DNA of 28,685 nt from Colimorpha_A sp045593985 (GTDB taxonomy: Bacteria > Bacillota > Clostridia > Oscillospirales > CAG-272): contig JAZNXR010000017.1 in assembly GCA_045593985.1 (NCBI GenBank), positions 1-28,685 of the forward strand. The letters are read 5' to 3'. The position numbers and the translations under genes were made by a program. This document shows, in pieces, positions 22,587-28,685 of the stretch. How positions within the stretch are numbered: the stretch's first letter is position 1; each line of letters begins with the position of its first letter. The notes under the pieces are model-generated. The model was not told the DNA's origin and searched no databases. It worked only from the letters and a program-made list of their open reading frames with translations.

Positions 22587-23690
22587 GTGAGACTGCTGAT
22601 TATCAATACTAATCCGGTGGGTTCGGACGGTGTTACGAATGTGATTCGTAACCTGTTTAGCAAAATGAATAAGGCCGAGCTGCAGACTGACATCGTGGTG
22701 GTCAACGAGCCGAATGAAAGCTTCCGCAAAATGTTTGAAGACGAAAACGGCAAGGTCTTTATCGTTCCCAGAAGCACGAAGCACTCCTTTAGGTATGTCT
22801 CTGCGCTCAAAAAAATAATAAAAAACGGCAAATACGATGCGGTCCATGCTCACGGAAACAGCGCTACTATGGCGCTGGAGATGCTTGCGGCGTGGCTTGC
22901 GGGCTGTAAGGTGCGTATCGCTCACAGCCATAATACAACGTGTGTTTATAAGCGCGCTCATCACCTTTTGAAGCCGCTGTTTCTTTTGCTTTGTACCCAT
23001 CGGTTAGCTTGCGGCGAAGAGGCGGGAAGGTGGCTTTTTGGTAAAAAGCCGTTTTGGGTAGTTAAAAACGGCGTTGATACGATGCGTTTTGCCTTTTCTT
23101 CAAACGCAAGGGCATTGATACGCCATCAATATGGCATTGACGAAGGCCAAAAGCTGATAGTACACGTGGGGCTTTTCTACAAACGCAAGAACCAAAGCTT
23201 TATCGTGGATATGATGCCGCATTTGAGCCATTCATACAAGCTGATGCTAATTGGTGAAGGAGATACTCTTCCTATCGTATTAAACAAAGCCGCGGAAATG
23301 GGCTTGCAGGATAGAGTAATATTCGTCGGCGTTACCGATAAAGTTGAAGATTATCTGTCTGCCTCTGATCTTGCCGTTATGCCCTCCTTGTACGAGGGAC
23401 TTCCGTTGACACTCGTTGAAAAGCAGACAAGCGGGCTTCCTTGTATTTCCTCGGAAAATATTACAAGGGAAGTTAACATAACGGGCTCCGTAGAATTTCT
23501 TTCGTTAGATTCGGGCGCAGAAGCGTGGGCGAACGCCATAACGGCGCTGAAGCTGCCCGAAAACAGAGAGGATGCATCTGCTCAGGCAATCGAAATGATC
23601 AAAGCCAACGGCTACGATATACAAGTCGCCGCCGAAAAGCTAAGACAGTATTACTTTGATGCCGTTGAGAACGCAAAACGGCGCAAATAA
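22587..23690 (+). CDS. Glycosyltransferase family 4, first copy
   Basis: A 367-residue GT-B fold retaining glycosyltransferase. The N-terminal half has LLIINTNPVGSDGVTNVIRN and the acceptor-side HAHGNSATMAL and AHSHNT. The C-terminal donor domain has VHVGLFYKRKNQSFIVDM and the signature SLYEGLPLTLVEKQTSGLP with the paired Glu residues. The start is a GTG at 22587, with AGGAG 8 nt upstream; the nearby ATG at 22583 is in another frame that stops quickly. A hydrophobic patch (LLKPLFLLLCTHRLACGE) may touch the membrane. It should extend the lipid-linked repeat; the linkage is unknown. Confidence 0.9.
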   Translation: MRLLIINTNPVGSDGVTNVIRNLFSKMNKAELQTDIVVVNEPNESFRKMFEDENGKVFIVPRSTKHSFRYVSALKKIIKNGKYDAVHAHGNSATMALEMLAAWLAGCKVRIAHSHNTTCVYKRAHHLLKPLFLLLCTHRLACGEEAGRWLFGKKPFWVVKNGVDTMRFAFSSNARALIRHQYGIDEGQKLIVHVGLFYKRKNQSFIVDMMPHLSHSYKLMLIGEGDTLPIVLNKAAEMGLQDRVIFVGVTDKVEDYLSASDLAVMPSLYEGLPLTLVEKQTSGLPCISSENITREVNITGSVEFLSLDSGAEAWANAITALKLPENREDASAQAIEMIKANGYDIQVAAEKLRQYYFDAVENAKRRK

Positions 23691-23729
23691 GCTTCCGCAT
23701 TGGCAAAATTTATTTCAAGTGGAGAAATC

Positions 23730-24836
23730 ATGCATATCGTAATCGTCACGGCTTCTATGGGAGCCGGAGGTGCCGAAAGAGTTATCGCTCAGCTTTTAAA
23801 GGAGTGGAGCAGTAACGGCATTGAATGCACCCTTATCACATTGGCAAAAGCGCCAATATTTTACGCTCTTCCCGAGGGCGTAAATGTAATAGAGATCGGT
23901 AAGGTACACAAAAACCATTATATCGATAAGCTAAAAAAATACATAAGGGTAAGAAAACTCGTAAAAGAGCTTCAGCCCGACGTCGTTTTGACGTTGCCCG
24001 AAGAAATAGGAATATACGTTATCGGCGCGCTGCTCGGAACAAAGATTCCCGTTGTCGTGTCCGAGCGAAACAACCCTTGGGTAATGCCGAACAAAAAACC
24101 TACGAGAGCTTTAAGAAAGCTTCTCTATCCTTTTGCCAACGGCTTCGTGTTTCAAACGAAGCAGGCTGCGTCCTTCTTTTCTGAAAGAATACGGAACAAG
24201 GGCGTCGTTTTAAAAAACCCCTTGGACGTTAGTCGCATTCCCGCGCCGTATGATGGCGAAAGAGAAAAAATAATCGTTGGCGCAGGCAGACTCGAAAAGC
24301 AAAAAAATTTTCCCTTGTTGATCGATGCTTTTGCGAAATTTTATGAATCGCATCAGGACTATAAATTGATAGTATACGGCGACGGCTCCTTGAAAGAAAG
24401 CCTTGAAGCGTATGCTCGCACGCTTTTGCCGGAAACGGCGTTCAGCTTTCCCGGCAAGGCAAGTGATTTGCCCGATAGAGTAAATAGGGCAAAGGTGTTC
24501 GTCTTAAGCTCCGATTATGAGGGAGTTCCGAATGTTCTGATCGAAGCGATGGCGATGGGTGTTCCGTCGGTTGCGACCGATTGTGCGCCGGGCGGAGCAG
24601 CTGACCTTATAACAGACGGTGTTAACGGATTTATTACTCCCGTTGGCGATGCTGATGCATTGGCAGAGAAAATCATCGAGGTCGTAGATAATAAAAGTAT
24701 TTCCGACCGTTTTTCGTCGGAATCGGTTAAAATAGTAAAACAGCTTGATGCCGTGATCGTTTGCCGCGAGTGGCAAAAATATCTGGAAAGCGTGATCGGC
24801 GGAGGAAATCTAAATGAAAATTCAGATAAACAATAA
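23730..24836 (+). CDS. Glycosyltransferase family 4, second copy
   Basis: About 368 residues from the ATG at 23730. I prefer this to a TTG at 23700 because GGAGAAATC lies directly before it and MHIVIVTASMGAGGAERVIA is the normal beginning of the family. The acceptor half has VVVSERNNPWVMPNKK; the donor half has VGAGRLEKQKNFPLLIDAF, LIVYGDGSLKE and the signature DYEGVPNVLIEAMAMGVPSVATDC with both Glu residues. It resembles GalNAc/GlcNAc-transferring GT4 enzymes such as PglH/PglJ in its GGAERV start, but this does not fix the donor. Its 3' end overlaps the polymerase gene by 23 nt. Confidence 0.9.
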   Translation: MHIVIVTASMGAGGAERVIAQLLKEWSSNGIECTLITLAKAPIFYALPEGVNVIEIGKVHKNHYIDKLKKYIRVRKLVKELQPDVVLTLPEEIGIYVIGALLGTKIPVVVSERNNPWVMPNKKPTRALRKLLYPFANGFVFQTKQAASFFSERIRNKGVVLKNPLDVSRIPAPYDGEREKIIVGAGRLEKQKNFPLLIDAFAKFYESHQDYKLIVYGDGSLKESLEAYARTLLPETAFSFPGKASDLPDRVNRAKVFVLSSDYEGVPNVLIEAMAMGVPSVATDCAPGGAADLITDGVNGFITPVGDADALAEKIIEVVDNKSISDRFSSESVKIVKQLDAVIVCREWQKYLESVIGGGNLNENSDKQ

Positions 24837-26007
24837 TACAATATTGCATGCGGCATTTATTCTGTTTTTCGCTGCGGAATTTTTGTTTACGCACACGGTG
24901 TATTCCCGAATAGCGTTGATCCTGTTCTTTTGTGCATCGTTGATTACCTTAAAACAGCTTCACAAAAATGCGTTTTTTCTGTCTTATGTAGCTTTTGCGG
25001 CTGTATCTTTGTTGGTTATTCTCATGGGATATGCCATAGATCGCAGCGTTGCCATGGGAATGATGCAAACCCTGTTTTTGAACATACTGTTTTTATTTGC
25101 ATTCACGCAATATTGCGGTACGATCGGCGATCCTTTAAAGGTGCTGCACTTGTATAAGATTCTTGCGGTAATACTGTCTGCGATTTTCGTTGTCGCAGGA
25201 TTGCCTTCGGTTTTGCGCGGAGAAAGATTGAGTATTTGGAACGCAAACGCAAACATGATCGCAATGGTCGCTGCTTATTCAATCATTATTCACGTTTACG
25301 AAATGATGAAAAAAAAGAAGAAGATGGATGTTATCGATTTTGCTTCTCTTGTGCTTTTGCTTGTCGTTGTTATGATGACCGGCTCAAGAAAAGGATTGAT
25401 TATCGTTGTTATCGGTATCTATGTGCTGTTTCTGCTCAGAAGACCTAAAAGCATTTTCAAATATACGGTGGTTTTCGGAGTATTCGCTTTTATTGCTTTG
25501 ATGCTGCTGATAAACGTACCGTTTTTGTATAATACGATCGGATATCGAGTCGCACCGCTGATTGCGTATTTGCGAGGAATGGATTATGTTGAGGACTCCC
25601 TGCAAACACGTGCCCACTATATAGAGTACGCATGGAAGGAAGCGCAGAACAGCCCGATTTGGGGGCACGGAATCGACTGTTTCCGAACGATGCCGGAGGC
25701 GTATAACTCCTATTCGCACTGTAATTACGTTGAGCTGTTGTTCTCGGTGGGCTGGATCGGAACTATCGTATATTACAGCACCTCGCTATGGACTCTGAAA
25801 AATGTTCCAAAGGCGTTGAAGCGCAAGGACTCTGCAGTTCCGCTTTTGATTTCTATATTTGTTCCGTTCCTTGTATGCGATTATATGAACATCACGTATT
25901 ATACGAGAACGATGATCATTGTTCCCGCCATAGTTATTATGTTTATTTTGAACGAAAAGAAGGTTGATTCATCCGATGGCGAAGTCGAAAATAGCGCGGT
26001 TTGTTAA
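24814..26007 (+). CDS. Wzy/O-antigen ligase-like polysaccharide polymerase
   Basis: A 397-residue integral membrane protein with about ten or more hydrophobic segments. The family block is present: MMTGSRKGLIIVVIGIYVLF (TGSRxG motif, catalytic arginine region), then a large outer loop of about 90 residues (HYIEYAWKEAQNSPIWGHGI, SHCNYVELLFSVGWIG) with the typical G-hydrophobic-G and H..Y.ELL pattern. Wzy polymerises undecaprenyl-linked repeats outside the membrane. The ATG overlaps the preceding GT4 gene by 23 nt, and its 3' end overlaps the next ATP-grasp gene by 32 nt, so the three are tightly coupled. A matching Wzx flippase is not in the window. Confidence 0.88.
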   Translation: MKIQINNNTILHAAFILFFAAEFLFTHTVYSRIALILFFCASLITLKQLHKNAFFLSYVAFAAVSLLVILMGYAIDRSVAMGMMQTLFLNILFLFAFTQYCGTIGDPLKVLHLYKILAVILSAIFVVAGLPSVLRGERLSIWNANANMIAMVAAYSIIIHVYEMMKKKKKMDVIDFASLVLLLVVVMMTGSRKGLIIVVIGIYVLFLLRRPKSIFKYTVVFGVFAFIALMLLINVPFLYNTIGYRVAPLIAYLRGMDYVEDSLQTRAHYIEYAWKEAQNSPIWGHGIDCFRTMPEAYNSYSHCNYVELLFSVGWIGTIVYYSTSLWTLKNVPKALKRKDSAVPLLISIFVPFLVCDYMNITYYTRTMIIVPAIVIMFILNEKKVDSSDGEVENSAVC

Positions 26008-26908
26008 AAATCCGTTTAGAGTATTTAATATTCTGGCAAATCGCGGGTGGCTTAATTGGCTGTCTGACAGAGCGTATCTGAAGCTGCTTTATCGCGCGAA
26101 CTTTGGAAAAAAGTTGCGCCTTGATGCTCCGCAAAGCTTTAACGAAAAGCTCCAGTGGCTAAAGCTTTACGACCGCAAGCCGGAATACATAGCTATGGTC
26201 GATAAGTATGAGGTAAAAAAATATGTTGCCGAGATTATAGGCGAGGAGTATATTATCCCGACGCTCGGAGTCTGGGATAGGGTTGAAGATATTGACTTTG
26301 ATTCCTTACCGAATCAGTTTGTCTTGAAGTGTACTCACGATAGTGGTGGCCTTGTTATTTGCCGAGACAAATCCCAACTGGATGTTGAAAAAGCAAAGGA
26401 CAAGCTTAAAAAGTCGCTGAAAAACAGCTTTTATTACCAGTACCGTGAATGGCCATACAAAGACGTTAAGCCGAGAATAATCGCAGAAGAATATATGGAG
26501 GATTCCTCTACCGGGGAGCTTCGTGACTATAAGTTCTTCTGTTTTGACGGCGTTGCCAAAGCGCTGTTTGTTGCTACGGAACGTCAAAAAGCCGGCGAAG
26601 AAGTAAAGTTTGATTTTTACGATATAAACTTCGAGCACCTTGATTTCCGCCAGGGACACCCAAATTCGAAAGAGAAGATACAAAAGCCCGAGACATTTGA
26701 TAAAATGAGGGAGCTTGGCGAGAAGCTGTCCAAGGGAATTCCTCATGTTAGGGTGGACTTTTACGAGGTCGACGGTAAAACATATTTCGGGGAGTTGACA
26801 TTTTACCATTTTGCCGGGCTTGTACCCTTTGAACCGGAGGAATGGGACTATGCTTTTGGCGAGTGGATCAAGTTGCCGCCTGAAATGGAGAAAAATATTA
26901 CCGGTTAA
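25976..26908 (+). CDS. TupA-like ATP-grasp protein, second copy
   Basis: A 310-residue protein from the ATG at 25976; an earlier TTG at 25964 has no proper spacing to GAAGG. It belongs to the same TupA-like ATP-grasp group as the gene at 20361: SFNEKLQWLKLYDR, FVLKCTHDSGGLVICRD (nucleotide site), PRIIAEEYMED, DYKFFCFDG, HVRVDFYEVDGKTYFGELTF and GEWIKLP. The two share the motif order but have diverged clearly, so they probably act on different substrates. The start lies inside the end of the Wzy-like gene. It is followed by a CapA-type metallophosphatase gene after 75 nt. The expected role is carboxylate-amine ligation on the polymer or its precursor. Confidence 0.87.
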   Translation: MAKSKIARFVKNPFRVFNILANRGWLNWLSDRAYLKLLYRANFGKKLRLDAPQSFNEKLQWLKLYDRKPEYIAMVDKYEVKKYVAEIIGEEYIIPTLGVWDRVEDIDFDSLPNQFVLKCTHDSGGLVICRDKSQLDVEKAKDKLKKSLKNSFYYQYREWPYKDVKPRIIAEEYMEDSSTGELRDYKFFCFDGVAKALFVATERQKAGEEVKFDFYDINFEHLDFRQGHPNSKEKIQKPETFDKMRELGEKLSKGIPHVRVDFYEVDGKTYFGELTFYHFAGLVPFEPEEWDYAFGEWIKLPPEMEKNITG

Positions 26909-26983
26909 TTGAGACTCTCGCCTAAAGCACGGATGAGAAGGGGTGGATAAAGCTTTCTCAAAAGAAGATGAAAGGAGTTTTCT

Positions 26984-28120
26984 ATGCGAATTGTTATAGG
27001 CGCCGACATTGTTCCCACGGCTTCTAATTATGAATTGTTTCGTGCGGGCGATGCGCATTCACTTGTTGGAGAAGAACTGCTTGAAACTTTAAGAAAAGCC
27101 GACTACAGAATTTTTAATCTTGAGGTTCCGCTTTGTGATACCGCTTCTCCCATACAAAAAAGCGGACCGGCGCTTATCGCGCCTACTGCTACCATTTCGG
27201 GATTTAAGGCAATAGGCGTTGATTTGCTTACGCTTGCAAATAACCACATTATGGATCAAGGAACGGACGGCTTTTTCTCTACGGTGAAGACGCTTGAACA
27301 AGCTAACATCGCACACGTGGGCGGAGGTGCAACGCTTGAGGTCGCTCAAAAGCCTTTCGTTATTGAAAGAGAGGGCAAAAGGATTGGCGTATATGCTTGT
27401 GCAGAGCATGAATTTTCCATTGCCAATGAAACCGCCCCCGGGGCAAATCCTTTTGATCCGCTTGAAAGTCTTGATCATGTACAAGAATTGAAAAAACAGT
27501 GCGACTATGTTATTGTGCTTTATCACGGAGGCAAGGAGCATTACAGATATCCGTCGCCTAATCTGCGAAAAATATGCAGAAAAATAGTTGAAAAGGGAGC
27601 GGATCTGATCGTGTGCCAACACAGCCATTGTATCGGCTGTGAGGAAAAGTATTTGGGCGGCACCATTGTCTATGGGCAGGGAAATTTGCTATTCGACCTC
27701 AGTGACGTTGAATATTGGCAGACCGCCTTGCTTATTGAACTTGATGATTCATTTTCAATCTCATATATACCATTGCGGAAAAATGGCAACAAGGTTGCTA
27801 TGGCAGACGGTGAACAAAAAGAGCAGATATTATCTTCGTTTTATGAGAGAAGCGAGCAGATCAAGCAAAATGGGTTTGTGGAGCAAAAATACAGAGAATT
27901 TGCCGTTCAAAGCAGAGATTTTTATTTGAGTGTTTTTTCCGGAATCCAAAAGAGTTTCTTTTTCAAAGTAATAAACAAGCTTTCAGGGCATCGTTTTCAA
28001 AAGTTTTGCTTGAAACGAAAGTACAGCACGAAAAACAAACTGGTTTTGCGCAATTGTTTGGTGTGCGAAGCACACAGAGAATTGGCGTTGGAAGGACTGC
28101 GTATTGATGCGGACAAATAA
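26984..28120 (+). CDS. CapA/PgsA-type metallophosphatase family protein
   Basis: A 378-residue protein of the CapA family named from the poly-gamma-glutamate capsule operon of Bacillus. Metal-site motifs in order: GADIV (Asp8), FNLEVPL (Asn45, Glu47), TLANNHIMDQG (His88), YHGGKEHYRYPS (His181) and CQHSHCIG (His213, His215), followed by IVYGQGNLLFD. There is no signal peptide or N-terminal helix, so this version is probably cytoplasmic, unlike CapA of Bacillus. Residues beyond about 300 are a basic, family-unusual extension (FFFKVINKLSGHRFQKFCLKRK). It has a good ribosome binding site AAAGGAG. Together with three ATP-grasp genes it points to an amino-acid-containing polymer. Confidence 0.88.
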   Translation: MRIVIGADIVPTASNYELFRAGDAHSLVGEELLETLRKADYRIFNLEVPLCDTASPIQKSGPALIAPTATISGFKAIGVDLLTLANNHIMDQGTDGFFSTVKTLEQANIAHVGGGATLEVAQKPFVIEREGKRIGVYACAEHEFSIANETAPGANPFDPLESLDHVQELKKQCDYVIVLYHGGKEHYRYPSPNLRKICRKIVEKGADLIVCQHSHCIGCEEKYLGGTIVYGQGNLLFDLSDVEYWQTALLIELDDSFSISYIPLRKNGNKVAMADGEQKEQILSSFYERSEQIKQNGFVEQKYREFAVQSRDFYLSVFSGIQKSFFFKVINKLSGHRFQKFCLKRKYSTKNKLVLRNCLVCEAHRELALEGLRIDADK

Positions 28121-28142
28121 CGAGGCCAACAGGAGATACAAA

Positions 28143-28685
28143 ATGAATCGAGGAATCGAGTTTAGCATAGTTGTTCCGGTGTATAACGCCGAGAAGTATT
28201 TGGCCGAATGTTTAGAGTCTGTGTTAAACCAGACTTATCAAAACTATGAGTTGATTTTGATTAACGACGGTTCCACCGACAATAGCGGAAAAATTTGCGA
28301 CGAATATTCACAAAAACATGATTTCATCAAGGTGTTCCATAAGCATAATGAGGGACAAATTGCGACAAGGTGCTTCGGTTTGAAGCGTGCAGTCGGTGAT
28401 TACGTTGTTTTCTTGGACTCGGACGATGAATTATACCCCAATGCTTTGCAGGTTATTTGTGATTATATCAACGAATATTGTGCGGACTGCGTTGTGTACG
28501 ATTGGCTTGCGCTGGGAAGCGAAAAAAGAAAAATAGAAGACAGCGCTGCCTCAGTAGAGATATATGAGTCCAAAAGAGATATATTTTTAAAAGTATTAAG
28601 CAACAGCAAGTATAACTCTGTGTGCATTAAATGCATCAAGCGTTCTGCGTTTGATGACATAGATTATTCCCGATATTTTTATCTT
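28143..28685 (+). CDS. Glycosyltransferase family 2, truncated by the window end
   Basis: An open frame of 181 codons with no stop before the window ends, so the 3' part is missing. The ATG is preceded by AGGAG and follows the CapA-type gene by 22 nt. The GT-A fold is clear: FSIVVPVYNAEKYLAECLES, LILINDGSTDNSGKICDEY, NEGQIATRCFGLKRAVGDY and the DxD in FLDSDDELYP. It resembles EpsH/EpsJ-like transferases, which usually have 300-350 residues. It extends the glycosyltransferase set of the locus and shows that the locus runs on to the right. Confidence 0.9.
   Translation, partial: MNRGIEFSIVVPVYNAEKYLAECLESVLNQTYQNYELILINDGSTDNSGKICDEYSQKHDFIKVFHKHNEGQIATRCFGLKRAVGDYVVFLDSDDELYPNALQVICDYINEYCADCVVYDWLALGSEKRKIEDSAASVEIYESKRDIFLKVLSNSKYNSVCIKCIKRSAFDDIDYSRYFYL

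Overview
The window looks like chromosomal DNA of a low-to-mid GC, Gram-positive anaerobe of the Clostridia (Oscillospirales or Christensenellales type). The grounds are strong AGGAGG-like ribosome binding sites, sigma-A style promoters, a split Wzz-like adaptor/BY-kinase pair with a PHP-type phosphatase, an LCP protein and a sortase-like tail. This assignment is inference. The first ~11.4 kb is on the minus strand; everything from 11641 on is on the plus strand.

Minus strand, read 5' to 3'. (a) 11448-7020 is a four-gene ABC exporter operon: ATPase with a highly acidic tail, ABC-2 permease, GldG-like protein and DUF4340 protein, ended by a strong hairpin. (b) 6860-4036 has a consensus promoter with two palindromic operators 42 bp apart, followed by a MarR regulator that reads in frame into a GT8 glycosyltransferase, a PlsC-like acyltransferase and a CrtO-family acyltransferase, then a terminator. 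It resembles an autoregulated module that glycosylates and acylates a lipid. (c) 3915-183 encodes two five-bladed beta-propeller glycosidases (GH43-like) behind a near-consensus promoter, then ribokinase and a nucleoside hydrolase behind a second promoter. It is probably a furanoside/ribose salvage locus. A repeat-like intergenic sequence lies at the left edge.

Plus strand. A small APH-type kinase gene (11641-12387) has its own promoter and terminator. From about 12475 to the right edge runs a large exopolysaccharide/capsule locus. First come the control and attachment genes: Wzz/YveK-like adaptor, BY-kinase, PHP tyrosine phosphatase, sortase-type surface protein and LCP ligase. Next is a hairpin-rich untranslated stretch of about 210 nt, then a FlaA1/EpsC-like NDP-sugar dehydratase and the initiating sugar-phosphate transferase. 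After that come GT2, two ATP-grasp proteins, two GT4 enzymes, the Wzy-like polymerase, a third ATP-grasp protein, a CapA-type metallophosphatase and a GT2 cut off by the window end.

The most notable features are: three ATP-grasp ligase-like genes plus CapA inside one polysaccharide locus, which suggests a polymer decorated with amino acids or peptide; the structured region ahead of the EpsC homologue, in the same place as the epsC/EAR antitermination RNA of Bacillus but not recognisably the same; and the MarR-GT8 continuous reading frame behind a symmetric operator pair. No flippase, no aminotransferase for the keto-sugar and no locus end are in view, so the locus continues to the right. No rRNA, tRNA, CRISPR array or insertion sequence was seen, and there is no gene-free stretch over about 300 bases.
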